The notes under the pieces were generated by a model. That model was not told the origin of the DNA, made no database searches, and worked only from the letters and a program-made list of their open reading frames with translations. 64,000 nucleotides of DNA from Saprospiraceae bacterium (GTDB lineage Bacteria > Bacteroidota > Bacteroidia > Chitinophagales > Saprospiraceae). Below, in pieces: positions 43,877-53,027 of the stretch; the first letter of the stretch is position 1; every line of letters begins with the position of its first letter. The position numbers were made by a program, and so were the translations under genes. The stretch lies in the NCBI GenBank assembly GCA_026982695.1, contig JALSGS010000045.1, forward strand, positions 62,001 to 126,000. The letters are read 5' to 3'.

Positions 43877-44803
43877 CTACTGCACAAAACCGATCAAGTG
43901 CAAGCGAGAACTGCCCAGCATATCTTGCGTGCCAGGCCAATTAGTAGTGAGGCCTAACAGATAGCCACCACCACCTGCTCCACATAATTTCAACCAAAAG
44001 AGCGCTTGATCGATACCCTGTTGCCAAAGGGCCACGCAGCTTTCAGGGATCATGTCGGGCAGCCACTTGAGTTGAGCCTTCGAAAGTGTCTTCCAGGCAT
44101 CTAACAGCTCATCGGGCTGCCCATGCAAAAATGCATATATGGCTGTATCATTGGCTACCTTGAGTTGTTCAACAGCTTGGGCAAAAGCTACATCAGTTGT
44201 TTGTTTTTGCCGAAAGCGCGCTACGAGTGGAGCCGTCTGTCGGCTCGTGCTCGTGTCGTACAAAAACAGCGCTATAGGGCCTTGTGCATACAAGGGGCGC
44301 ATGGGCACTTGCCTCAACTGCTCTCCATCGATGAGCAGTGGTTTGCCCAACAGACTGACCAAAGGGTCGATACCTGAACTAGTGCCGTGAAAAAATGCCT
44401 CTACGGCCGCCAACAACTTGCGCAATTGCCCCAAGGAAAGGGGCACACCGTTGCGCCCTTCCATGCAATAGCTCTCGCATAGGGCAGCGACCAAAGCCCC
44501 TGAGCTGCCCAACCCATAGCCCGCCGGAATACTCGAGTGGAAATAACAGCCATCGAGCAAGTCGGCTTTCAGGCGATGGAGCAACCAACGGCCTGGCAAT
44601 TGCCCCAAAGCATCTTGCTCCATCAGATAGGTACAGAGTTGTTGGAGGCTATCGTCAAGTGAAGAGTCAGTACGCTGATCCCATGTACCTGTGAAGTCCC
44701 AAAGTGGAATGGCCAACGCTTGACCGCCTACTAAGATGGTATACTCACCAAAAAGCAAGAGCTTGGCAGGATACACGCGCCTGGCTGTAGCAGTACGCAT
44801 CAT
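43877..44803 (-). CDS. GHMP kinase, mevalonate kinase-like
   Basis: 308-residue kinase of the GHMP superfamily. The substrate motif reads YPAKLLLFGEYTIL near the N-terminus, the ATP-binding glycine loop is PAGYGLGSSGALVAAL (about 96-111), and the third motif is LCGAGGGGYLLGL near the C-terminus. The first and third motifs resemble mevalonate kinases and related Bacteroidota proteins. No other mevalonate-pathway gene is in the window, so a role in isoprenoid synthesis is not assured. Either ATG at 44803 or 44800 could start it. Convergent with the nucleotidyltransferase gene (12 bases between stops). Confidence 0.75.
   Translation of the reverse strand: MMRTATARRVYPAKLLLFGEYTILVGGQALAIPLWDFTGTWDQRTDSSLDDSLQQLCTYLMEQDALGQLPGRWLLHRLKADLLDGCYFHSSIPAGYGLGSSGALVAALCESYCMEGRNGVPLSLGQLRKLLAAVEAFFHGTSSGIDPLVSLLGKPLLIDGEQLRQVPMRPLYAQGPIALFLYDTSTSRQTAPLVARFRQKQTTDVAFAQAVEQLKVANDTAIYAFLHGQPDELLDAWKTLSKAQLKWLPDMIPESCVALWQQGIDQALFWLKLCGAGGGGYLLGLTTNWPGTQDMLGSSRLHLIGFVQ
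44206..44217 (-). repeat. One-mismatch copy of the iterated word (inside the GHMP kinase gene)
   Basis: TTTGCCGAAAGC, differing from the word in the last base. The gene reads it as Arg-Phe-Arg-Gln. Confidence 0.6.
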
Positions 44804-44861
44804 TGTTGTCCTATTTGTCTTCTAAGGTACTACAAATTCGGCATTCCACCTCCTTTTGTCT

Positions 44862-45854
44862 TTACTTGAGTGAAAACTCGGTCTCGCCTGCCAAATACCC
44901 CTTGTTGTACACCTCGACGGTATAGATGCCAGGAGTAAGCGCTGGCGGCTCGTAGAGCAAACACAACTCTGCTTCGTCGTTTTCGTATTGATAGTCCACT
45001 GCCTGTGTAAAGCGCACTTCTTCGTTGGTATCGGCTCGCCGAATCACACCTGAACCTTCATCATCACTGCCCAATGTCTCGCCAATAGGGCTGACAATAC
45101 GCACGTAAAAGCGTTCGGGGCCTGGGCGTACCAAAGAAGGGTCTAAACTAGCAGTGGTAAAGCACACTTTAAGCAAATCTACATCTTTGGCACGCTTGCG
45201 CATGACCGTTCTACCCGACTTGCGCATCTTGAGCGGGCTAACGCTTAGGCGCTTGAGCATAATGACAGAAGCTCGAGTCACTTGTCGCATCAGGCGCTGC
45301 TTTTCAGCCTCAAAGCGACGCTTTTCCTCTTCGAGCTTTTTTTTGATAGACTGCACTTCAGACACAGTTGCCTGCTGCTGCGCTACAGTTTCCCTCAGCT
45401 GGTTGGCTGTTTGCTCTAGTTGTTTGTTCTTTTGTACCAATTGCTCATTTTGGCGTTGCAACTTTTCTATTTCGGCTTTATACTTTTTGAGCTGTGCGCG
45501 CATGTGGTCCATCTCCTTTCGCGCACCTATCAAGTCGCGTTTGGCACCAAGCAATTCTTCGATCTTTCGCTTGTGTCGGAACAGCTCGTGTTTCTGCTGC
45601 TCGATGAGCGCGTTGAGCTCCTCATTAGTACCGCGCAACTCCTCCAATTCGGCCAAAGACTCGAAGTATTGCCTTTCGAGTTCTGCTTTCAGCCGTGTGG
45701 CCTCATCTAAGTCTACTTTTTGCATGTGGATGGTTTGGTCTTGCCGATACTTGTTGACCAACAAAAACACATTAAGCACTAACAAAACCAATATAGCCAC
45801 CACCGCAGCTATAAGCAATTGGTGATTGAGGCGCTGCTGGTTACGAGTTGCCAT
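44862..45854 (-). CDS. Membrane-anchored coiled-coil protein of unknown function
   Basis: 330 residues, not assigned to a family. One membrane helix at about 13-33, then a long charged coiled coil from about 40 to 195 (heptads rich in Leu, Glu, Lys and Gln), then a basic connector (about 200-225) and a beta-rich C-terminal domain (about 225-330) with FYVRIVSPIGETLGSDDEGS and PGIYTVEVYNKGYLAGETEF. The layout suggests a periplasmic or envelope structural protein. The GHMP kinase gene follows after 58 bases and may be co-transcribed. Confidence 0.7.
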   Translation of the reverse strand: MATRNQQRLNHQLLIAAVVAILVLLVLNVFLLVNKYRQDQTIHMQKVDLDEATRLKAELERQYFESLAELEELRGTNEELNALIEQQKHELFRHKRKIEELLGAKRDLIGARKEMDHMRAQLKKYKAEIEKLQRQNEQLVQKNKQLEQTANQLRETVAQQQATVSEVQSIKKKLEEEKRRFEAEKQRLMRQVTRASVIMLKRLSVSPLKMRKSGRTVMRKRAKDVDLLKVCFTTASLDPSLVRPGPERFYVRIVSPIGETLGSDDEGSGVIRRADTNEEVRFTQAVDYQYENDEAELCLLYEPPALTPGIYTVEVYNKGYLAGETEFSLK

Positions 45855-46037
45855 CTAATAAAGCTATTTATTTTTTATCAAGGACAGAGCTACGAGGTAC
45901 AAAAATCCCTACAATTTTACGTGCTTCGCATCATGCCGTTGCAAAACGACAAGTATGACACCTCCTCATAGACGGTTAGGCCATATGAATGTCACAATCT
46001 CCCTTTGGATTATTGCAAAGGAACAAAACCCATACGT

Positions 46038-47441
46038 ATGCTACTGGCTTTTGTTGTACTCTACCTGTTAGGTACGCTTGTAATTGGCTACTGGGCTTCA
46101 AGACAAGTACGGACGACTCAAGACTTTGCTCTGGCAGGGCGCCGCATGCCGTTGATAGTAGCTGCTTCGGCCCTGTTCGCCACCTGGTTTGGCTCTGAAA
46201 CGATTATGGGTGCCTCTTCAGAATTTCTGGAAAGGGGGCTGCTAGGTGTTATTGAAGACCCTTTCGGCGCTGCTTTGTGTCTGATATTGGTGGGTGCTTT
46301 TTACGCTCGCCCGCTATACCGACTAAACATCCTTACTTTCAACGATTTCTTTCGCCTGCGCTACGACCGCCGCACGGAAGTGCTCTCGGCCATATTTATG
46401 GTTCCTTCCTTTTTCAGCTGGATTGCGGCTCAACTAGTAGCTCTAGCCATTGTAATGCACGTACTCATAGGTTTGCCAGTGCCTTGGGGCATCTGGTTAT
46501 GTACGTTCATTGTGGTGGTATACACGTATATAGGTGGCATGTGGGCCGTATCGATCACTGACTTTGTGCAAACAATTATGATTGTGATCGGTCTTGTGGC
46601 TGTAGCCATCCAGTTGCTCGCTGACGCTGGTGGGATCTATCAAGTGTTGGGCCGAACGCCTGAGGGGTTTTTCCACTTTTTTCCGCATCCTACTCTGGAG
46701 GATGTTGCACATTACATAGCTGCTTGGATCACCATTGGGCTGGGCAGCATACCTGGGCAAGATGTATTTCAACGCGTGATGTCAGCTCGCGATGAGCACA
46801 CAGCTGTACGCGCTTCTTATTTGGGAGGAGCTATGTACCTGAGTATCGGCATGCTCCCATTACTCATCAGCTTGGCCGGTCACCAACTCTATCCGGAATT
46901 GGAACAACAAAGCGACATGCAAATGGTGCTTCCACAAATTGTCATTTTGCACGCCGGACTACTCGTACAAGTACTTTTCTTCGGTGCCCTCTTGTCGGCT
47001 GTGCTGAGCACGACTTCGGGCGCTATCCTCGCTCCGGCCACGGTATTGGCAGAAAATATCGTGCGCCCCCTACTCAAAGAAGTAAGTGATGCACATTTGC
47101 TAGCCATCATGCGCATCAATGTAGTAGGGGTAGCAGTAGCTTCAGCCCTCATGGCCATGTGGCAAAGTGACATCTACGAGCTGGTAGCGCAGTCTTCCAC
47201 ACTGACGTTGGTATCTCTATTTGTGCCATTGACCGCTGGCCTTTACTGGCAGAAAGCTTCTACAACGGGGGCCTTGGTATCCATTATTGCGGGCATGACG
47301 GTCTGGCTGGCATGTGAGGTGATGGGTACAACCATTCCCCCCATGCTGTACGGGCTGCTGGCTAGTTTCGCAGGAATACTCCTAGGCAGTTGGTGGCATC
47401 CAACACCAAGCAACCAGACAAAGATCACCCATTCGGGCTGA
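46038..47441 (+). CDS. Sodium:solute symporter family transporter
   Basis: 467-residue inner-membrane protein of the SSS family with about 13 hydrophobic helices. Family features: YWASRQVRTTQDFALAGRRM after the first helix, TWFGSETIMGASSEF in the second, and ITIGLGSIPGQDVFQRVMSA mid-protein, the classic sodium-site region. The substrate (proline, sugar or other) cannot be read. pruA lies 123 bases downstream, which hints at proline, but pruA has its own promoter. The frame extends to a TTG at 46005; the ATG at 46038 is preferred. Confidence 0.87.
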   Translation: MLLAFVVLYLLGTLVIGYWASRQVRTTQDFALAGRRMPLIVAASALFATWFGSETIMGASSEFLERGLLGVIEDPFGAALCLILVGAFYARPLYRLNILTFNDFFRLRYDRRTEVLSAIFMVPSFFSWIAAQLVALAIVMHVLIGLPVPWGIWLCTFIVVVYTYIGGMWAVSITDFVQTIMIVIGLVAVAIQLLADAGGIYQVLGRTPEGFFHFFPHPTLEDVAHYIAAWITIGLGSIPGQDVFQRVMSARDEHTAVRASYLGGAMYLSIGMLPLLISLAGHQLYPELEQQSDMQMVLPQIVILHAGLLVQVLFFGALLSAVLSTTSGAILAPATVLAENIVRPLLKEVSDAHLLAIMRINVVGVAVASALMAMWQSDIYELVAQSSTLTLVSLFVPLTAGLYWQKASTTGALVSIIAGMTVWLACEVMGTTIPPMLYGLLASFAGILLGSWWHPTPSNQTKITHSG

Positions 47442-47473
47442 GCAAGTGCATTCTTTCCCTTATGGCAAAGCCG

Positions 47474-47481
47474 TACCTTTG
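47474..47481 (+). promoter_or_regulatory. Bacteroidota-type -7 box for pruA (TACCTTTG)
   Basis: Exact TAnnTTTG, 83 bases before the pruA start codon and 32 bases after the symporter stop. Confidence 0.6.
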
Positions 47482-47564
47482 CACGGGCTTAGATCCAAAC
47501 AACTTTTAACTGCAGTTTATCTACTGCTTTAGCCCTTGTTCGCGCAATCAAAAAATCACCTGTT

Positions 47565-49196
47565 ATGTCCAATGCCTATTTTGAAGTTCCACCTGCCACA
47601 AACGAACCGGTACTTAGTTATGCACCCGGATCACCCGAACGTGCTGCCGTCAAGGCAGCTATTGCCGAATTCAAGTCCAAGCAAACGGAAATTCCCATGG
47701 TGATCGGTGGTCAACGCCCTACCACCGACAACAAGATCGCCATCCATCCGCCTCACGAGTTGAGCCATACGCTGGGTTACTACTACAAAGGCAACTCTAG
47801 CCACGTACATCTCGCCATCGAGGCAGCGCTCAAAGCCAAAAGGGAATGGGAACAAATGAACTGGCAAGACCGCGCAGCCATCTTTCTCAAAGCCGCCGAC
47901 CTGCTGGCTGGTCCCTATCGCGCCAAGATGAATGCAGCCACTATGCTATGCCAGAGCAAAAATATATTCCAAGCGGAAATCGACTGTGTGGCTGAGCTGT
48001 GCGACTTCTTCCGATTCAACGTACAGTTCATGACTCAGCTGTACAGCGAACAACCCGAAAGCGCACCCTTTACCTGGAACCGCATGGAATATCGCCCCTT
48101 AGAAGGCTTCGTTTTTGCCATCACGCCCTTCAACTTCACCTCCATTGCGGGCAACCTGTCTGGTGCACCTGCCCTGATGGGCAATACCGTAGTATGGAAG
48201 CCTGCCGAAACACAAGTATTCAGTGCCTATGTCATCATGGAAGTGCTCGAAGAAGCGGGACTCCCCCCTGGCGTGATCAACCTGCTTATCGTCGATGGTC
48301 CTATCGCTGGCGACATCATCTTTGAGCACCCCGACTTCGCCGGCTTGCACTTCACTGGCAGTACGCGCGTATTTCAACATCTGTGGGCCACCATTGGCTC
48401 GCATATCACCAAGTACAAAAGTTATCCACGCATCGTGGGCGAAACGGGAGGTAAGGACTTTGTAGTAGCCCATCCTTCAGCCGATGTGCAAGCGTTGGTC
48501 ACTGCCTTGAGCCGCGGTGCATTCGAATATCAGGGGCAGAAATGTTCGGCTGCTTCGCGCGCCTATATCCCCAAAAGCTTATGGCCAGAGGTGAAAGAAC
48601 GCCTACTCGAAGACATTCGCTCGTTCAAAATGGGCTCGCCCGAAGATTTCACCAACTTCATCAATGCCGTAATTGACGAGCGAGCTTTCGACAAGATCAG
48701 CAACTACATCGCCCAAGCCAAAAAAGACAAAGAAGTAGAAATCCTCATCGGGGGCAATTGCGATAAGCGAGAAGGGTACTTTATTGAGCCTACAGTAATT
48801 CTCACGCAAGATCCCAAGTATCGCACGATGTGCGAAGAAATCTTTGGTCCCGTGCTCACCATCTACGTGTACGACGATGACAAATGGGCCGACACGCTCG
48901 AGCTAGTAAATACCACTTCGCCTTATGGCCTGACGGGAGCCGTCTTTGCCCAAGACCGCCAGGCGATTGTCGAAGCTACCGAAGTGCTGCGCCATGCTGC
49001 TGGCAACTTCTACATCAACGACAAGCCTACAGGGGCCATCGTGGGGCAGCAACCCTTTGGCGGTGCACGTGCCTCAGGTACCAACGACAAAGCTGGTTCC
49101 ATCTTCAACCTCATCCGATGGGTGTCGCCACGCACTATCAAAGAAAACTTCAACCCACCAAAAGACTATCGCTACCCCTTTATGCAAGCTGAATAA
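47565..49196 (+). CDS. pruA: 1-pyrroline-5-carboxylate (L-glutamate gamma-semialdehyde) dehydrogenase
   Basis: Second step of proline breakdown: oxidises glutamate semialdehyde to glutamate with NAD. 543 residues, the length of the stand-alone (eukaryote-like) form, without a proline dehydrogenase domain. Aldehyde dehydrogenase residues are visible: ITPFNFTSIAGNL, FTGSTRVF, the general base in GETGGKDF and the catalytic cysteine in YQGQKCSAASR. Proline dehydrogenase is not in the window. A bidirectional terminator lies 24 bases past the stop. Confidence 0.95.
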   Translation: MSNAYFEVPPATNEPVLSYAPGSPERAAVKAAIAEFKSKQTEIPMVIGGQRPTTDNKIAIHPPHELSHTLGYYYKGNSSHVHLAIEAALKAKREWEQMNWQDRAAIFLKAADLLAGPYRAKMNAATMLCQSKNIFQAEIDCVAELCDFFRFNVQFMTQLYSEQPESAPFTWNRMEYRPLEGFVFAITPFNFTSIAGNLSGAPALMGNTVVWKPAETQVFSAYVIMEVLEEAGLPPGVINLLIVDGPIAGDIIFEHPDFAGLHFTGSTRVFQHLWATIGSHITKYKSYPRIVGETGGKDFVVAHPSADVQALVTALSRGAFEYQGQKCSAASRAYIPKSLWPEVKERLLEDIRSFKMGSPEDFTNFINAVIDERAFDKISNYIAQAKKDKEVEILIGGNCDKREGYFIEPTVILTQDPKYRTMCEEIFGPVLTIYVYDDDKWADTLELVNTTSPYGLTGAVFAQDRQAIVEATEVLRHAAGNFYINDKPTGAIVGQQPFGGARASGTNDKAGSIFNLIRWVSPRTIKENFNPPKDYRYPFMQAE

Positions 49197-49219
49197 ACGC
49201 AACTGTACCTTACTTACAT

Positions 49220-49259
49220 AAAAGAGGGCCCCCATCTATAAGATTTGGGCCCCTCTTTT
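49220..49259. terminator. Bidirectional terminator between pruA and the prohibitin gene
   Basis: Long stem AAAAGAGGGCCC/GGGCCCCTCTTTT with one bulged C, and a small inner ATCT/AGAT stem. T runs exit on both strands, so it can serve both converging genes. Confidence 0.85.
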
Positions 49260-49292
49260 CTTCCCCAATGAGGTTCGCTCTGGTCAACAAGC

Positions 49293-50108
49293 TTAGTTAT
49301 TGTTCAAGATGAGCGGCAAGCCGTCGCCACCACCTACTATCACAATTTTGCTATTAGGCGAATTGGCCAGTTCGAGCGTAGCTTCTATGCCTTTATCCTT
49401 CAAAATGTTTTCCGTCAAGCTTGCATTGAGAATGCGATTGGCCTTGGCCTTAGCCTCTGCTTCAATAATGCGGCGCTCTGCCTCTTTGCGCTCGCGCTCA
49501 AGCCGATACTCATACTCTAAAGCAGCTTGTTCTTCGCGCAGCTTGCGCTCGATAGCCTCTTGTAGCGACTCGGGCAGCGTCACCTCGCGGATGAGCACGG
49601 CATCCAGAATGATGTATTTCTTGGCTACCGCCCTCTGTGTGCGCTCGAAGATCTCGTCTTGAATGGCTTCCCGTTTGGTCGAGTACAGCTCTTCGGGCAA
49701 ATACTTGCCAATCACCTCACGCGTAGCCGATCGAATCTCAGGTATGATAATACGGCGGTGGTATTCAGGCCCTACTTCATCGTGCAAGTAGCCAATTTTT
49801 CCTGGCATAGGTTGATAGCGGTAAGATAGGTCAACCTTGATGTTGAGACCATTGCGCGACAAAACTTCCATCTGCTCAAAAGCCTCCTGTATGCGCACAT
49901 CATATACATACATGGTATTCCAAGGTGCAATGATGTGAAAGCCCTGATCGTAAATGTTTTCCTTGTCCAGACCACCAGCAAAAGGTCGAAATAACACACC
50001 TTTATGGCCAGGAGGAATGGTGAGGAATGTCGCATTGGAAAAAATGAGTACCACAATGAGCACAATAAAAGCAATAATAACCGTGGTAATCAACTTTGTT
50101 TGTTTCAT
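49293..50108 (-). CDS. Prohibitin-family (SPFH/Band 7) membrane protein
   Basis: 271 residues. One membrane helix (about 7-27), then an SPFH domain (NATFLTIPPGHKGVLFRPFA onwards) and an alpha-helical coiled coil rich in Glu, Arg and Ala (about 195-245) used for ring formation. Homologues scaffold membrane proteases and lipid microdomains; the role here is inferred. The frame runs up to 50192, but MKQTKLITTVI at 50108 is the family-like start. A one-mismatch copy of the iterated word (TCTTTCGGCAAA, 50149-50160) lies 41 bases upstream. Confidence 0.9.
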   Translation of the reverse strand: MKQTKLITTVIIAFIVLIVVLIFSNATFLTIPPGHKGVLFRPFAGGLDKENIYDQGFHIIAPWNTMYVYDVRIQEAFEQMEVLSRNGLNIKVDLSYRYQPMPGKIGYLHDEVGPEYHRRIIIPEIRSATREVIGKYLPEELYSTKREAIQDEIFERTQRAVAKKYIILDAVLIREVTLPESLQEAIERKLREEQAALEYEYRLERERKEAERRIIEAEAKAKANRILNASLTENILKDKGIEATLELANSPNSKIVIVGGGDGLPLILNNN

Positions 50109-50473
50109 CGCAGTAGTAGTTTTGGTGATTGCATTGTGATCTATTGCATCTTTCGGCAAATGACGTGCACTTAAGGCTTCGGAAAGATACACACTCCCCT
50201 TTCAGCAATCTACCCTTTTCTGCCATTTCATAGCAAAAGTTCGCCCTATATACATGACAACATCAGTCTTTTTTCAAAAAAAGCAGTTCAAGCAGCGACT
50301 TTTATATTACCTGAGCTGTTAATTTTTAGCTAATTAAGGCACATCACTTGCAATGCAGAACACCCCATAACCACATGCCAATTGGGAAATCACATATGCG
50401 CTTCTACACTTGATGCCCTTATAAGCATATATTTACCCATGATACCACGACATCCAACTTAACTCACGCACAC
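50109..50473. other. 365-base intergenic region between prohibitin and flavin monooxygenase genes
   Basis: Divergent upstream region of both genes. A weak minus-strand box (AACTTTTG near 50233-50240) may serve the prohibitin gene. AT-rich in the middle, with an imperfect TTAATTTTTAGCTAATTAA dyad near 50320; no gene seen. Confidence 0.4.
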
Positions 50474-51814
50474 ATGACCACACGCATCTGTGTCATTGGC
50501 GCTGGTCCTTCCGGCATTGCCGCGATCAAAAACTTACTCGACGAAGGTCTCGACGTGGTCGCTTACGATCGACAAGAAGAAGTAGGTGGCAATTGGATTT
50601 TTTCCGACGAAGAAGGGCACTCTAGTGTATTCGAAACGACGCACATCATCAGTTCGCGCACGCTGTCGCAATACGAAGACTTTCCCTTTGACGACTTTGA
50701 TCCCGACACGCCCGACTACCCCGACCACCGCCACCTACTGCGCTACTTTCAGGCTTATGCACGCCATTTCGGGCTGTACGACCACATCGAGTTTCGCACT
50801 GAGGTGGTGCGCTGCGAGCGGCTCAACAACCGACATTGGGAGGTGCACCTACGCCGCGATGGTCGCACATGGACCGAGCGCTTTACCCATCTGGTTGTAT
50901 GCAATGGCCACCACTGGGATCCACGCTGGCCTCAATATCCAGGCGAATTTGCAGGTGAATATCTGCATGCACATCAGTACAAGCGCGCAGCACCTTTTGC
51001 TGGCAAACGCGTGCTGGTCATCGGCGGCGGCAACTCAGCTTGCGATGTGGCAGTAGAGACCAGCCGCGTCAGTGCCTTTACTGCTATTAGCTGGCGGCGT
51101 GGCTATCGCATCTTGCCCAAATTTATCATGGGCAAACCCTCAGACGTGGTGGGCCAACGCCTAGCTTGGCTGCCGCTGTCCATACGCACCCGTCTTAGCG
51201 ATTTCATCATCTGGTTAATACAAGGACCCAACGAACTGTACGGATTGCCACCCGTAGATGTGAAGTTTGGGCAAAGCCACCCGACCATCAATGACGAATT
51301 GCTCTATCGCATCCGCCATGGAAAAGTGCATCCGCGCCGCGACATTGCGCGATTCGACGGCCACCAAGTGCATTTCAAAGACGGAAAAGTGGAATCCTAC
51401 GACGCGGTGATCGCCTGCACGGGATATTGCATTTCGCATCCCTTTTTCGACAAATCGTTTATCGATTACAGCGAAGGCCCCGTGCCTCTATACCTGCGCA
51501 TGATGCATCCCGAATACGACGACCTGTATTTCATCGGACTCTTTCAACCTTTAGGATGCATTTGGCCAGGTGCCGAATTGCAGTCCAAAATTATGGCCCG
51601 CGAAATTGCTGGAAAGTGGCAACGCCCAGCCGACATCAAGCGCCGTATAGCCCGCGATCTACAGCGCCCCCACTACCGACAAATCAATACGCCGCGACAC
51701 ACCATCACAGTAGACTATCACCTGTTTCGAAGGCAATTGCTGCGCCACCTGCCCAAAGATTATATCCGCAAAACACCGAGATCCTCTATTGCTCCAGCAC
51801 TGGCAAAGACATGA
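50474..51814 (+). CDS. Flavin-containing monooxygenase-like protein
   Basis: 446 residues with two Rossmann motifs: FAD-binding VIGAGPSGIAA (6-16) and NADPH-binding VIGGGNSACDVA (about 182-193). Between them FAGEYLHAHQY approximates the FMO fingerprint FxGxxxHxxx[YF]. It would oxygenate nitrogen, sulfur or ketone groups of small molecules; the substrate is unknown. No membrane segment. Its stop is 15 bases from that of the convergent DUF819 gene. Confidence 0.85.
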   Translation: MTTRICVIGAGPSGIAAIKNLLDEGLDVVAYDRQEEVGGNWIFSDEEGHSSVFETTHIISSRTLSQYEDFPFDDFDPDTPDYPDHRHLLRYFQAYARHFGLYDHIEFRTEVVRCERLNNRHWEVHLRRDGRTWTERFTHLVVCNGHHWDPRWPQYPGEFAGEYLHAHQYKRAAPFAGKRVLVIGGGNSACDVAVETSRVSAFTAISWRRGYRILPKFIMGKPSDVVGQRLAWLPLSIRTRLSDFIIWLIQGPNELYGLPPVDVKFGQSHPTINDELLYRIRHGKVHPRRDIARFDGHQVHFKDGKVESYDAVIACTGYCISHPFFDKSFIDYSEGPVPLYLRMMHPEYDDLYFIGLFQPLGCIWPGAELQSKIMAREIAGKWQRPADIKRRIARDLQRPHYRQINTPRHTITVDYHLFRRQLLRHLPKDYIRKTPRSSIAPALAKT

Positions 51815-51829
51815 GCTGAAAACGCCATA

Positions 51830-52972
51830 TCAGAAACCTACGTGTAGCAAAAAATAGGCAGCTTGCCCGACTGCTATACCTAAAAAGTTGCCAATGGCAT
51901 AGCCTACTAAGCCCGTAGCAATGCCTGCAAACACAAGTGTTCGGTTGTCAATCACCTGGGCTACCTGCCCAATAAAAGGCGGACCATAAATAGCTGCAGT
52001 AGAAGTAATGATAAAAGTATCGCGATCAATACGCACCAAAGCCGCTAATAGCCAGTGCAGCAATATTGTACCCATCATCACTGCCACTGTATAACCAGCT
52101 ATTACGGCACCATTGGCCCATACATCACCCAAATGAGCTAACATGCCCACCGACACGCAAAAGATGAGCAACAAATAATCTCCAGCTTCGTAAGTGCCTT
52201 GCCATTGTTTTACCACCGGCAAAAAAGAAGCACCAACACTGAAAAGCGACAAGAAAAAGATAATCCACGCAGGCTGATCCAATGTGCCCCAAAATGCATA
52301 GGTCAGTCCTACGGCCACACCTACTATAATCAATGCCAGCATTAATCCTTTAGCCACCCCCTGCCACTGATGCCACAGGAAGAGCGGCGGCACAGGTGCC
52401 GCAGGTTGACGCACTGCCCTGGGGAAGGGCGGCAGTAGCAAACCAAAAATGCGCGGCCCCACCGAGGTGAGAAAGAGCAAATATGCCCCTCCTGTCACTA
52501 CATCCGCTGCGTTCAAATAGACAAATACCTCCTCAGGAGCTTGCAGAGCAATGCCTATGGCATTCATATTAGGCGTTCCCCCTGTATACACCCCCACCAA
52601 CATACCCGACATCTGCCAAGCATAGGGCCAGCGCGGCCCCACCACGATTGCTGCTATGATAGAGATCAACACGCCACTAACCACACACAGCGCAAAAGAA
52701 AGCATCGTAGGACGAGCTAAACGCAACCAAGCGGACAAGTCCGTGCTGTACAACAGCATGGGTATAGCCAACAACACACTGATTTCACTCACTGTACGCG
52801 CCACATCCGTACGGATGACCAAACCGCTCCAGTTGGCTACTACAATTCCTACGGCATAGCACAACACCACAGGACTCAGCCATTTGCCCAAACGGCTACG
52901 CCGGGCAAATACTATAGCAAAGGCGGGAAATACAAGCTGTAGAAAGAGTTGAATAGCAACAGACAACTGCAT
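51830..52972 (-). CDS. DUF819-family integral membrane protein
   Basis: 380 residues, about eleven hydrophobic segments. YTGGTPNMNAIGIAL in the middle is the mark of DUF819, a family resembling carboxylate transporters and of no established function. The start codon at 52972 follows a promoter box at 52998-53005. Downstream of the LptF gene on the same strand, with 55 bases between. Confidence 0.8.
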   Translation of the reverse strand: MQLSVAIQLFLQLVFPAFAIVFARRSRLGKWLSPVVLCYAVGIVVANWSGLVIRTDVARTVSEISVLLAIPMLLYSTDLSAWLRLARPTMLSFALCVVSGVLISIIAAIVVGPRWPYAWQMSGMLVGVYTGGTPNMNAIGIALQAPEEVFVYLNAADVVTGGAYLLFLTSVGPRIFGLLLPPFPRAVRQPAAPVPPLFLWHQWQGVAKGLMLALIIVGVAVGLTYAFWGTLDQPAWIIFFLSLFSVGASFLPVVKQWQGTYEAGDYLLLIFCVSVGMLAHLGDVWANGAVIAGYTVAVMMGTILLHWLLAALVRIDRDTFIITSTAAIYGPPFIGQVAQVIDNRTLVFAGIATGLVGYAIGNFLGIAVGQAAYFLLHVGF

Positions 52973-52997
52973 GAATAGGCCACATTGTGCGAAAGCA

Positions 52998-53005
52998 CAA
53001 AAGTA
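52998..53005 (-). promoter_or_regulatory. Bacteroidota-type -7 box for the DUF819 gene (TACTTTTG)
   Basis: Exact TAnnTTTG on the minus strand, 25 bases before the start codon, in the gap after the LptF gene. Confidence 0.55.
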
Positions 53006-53027
53006 GCTTAAAAGGCAGAATACCTAC

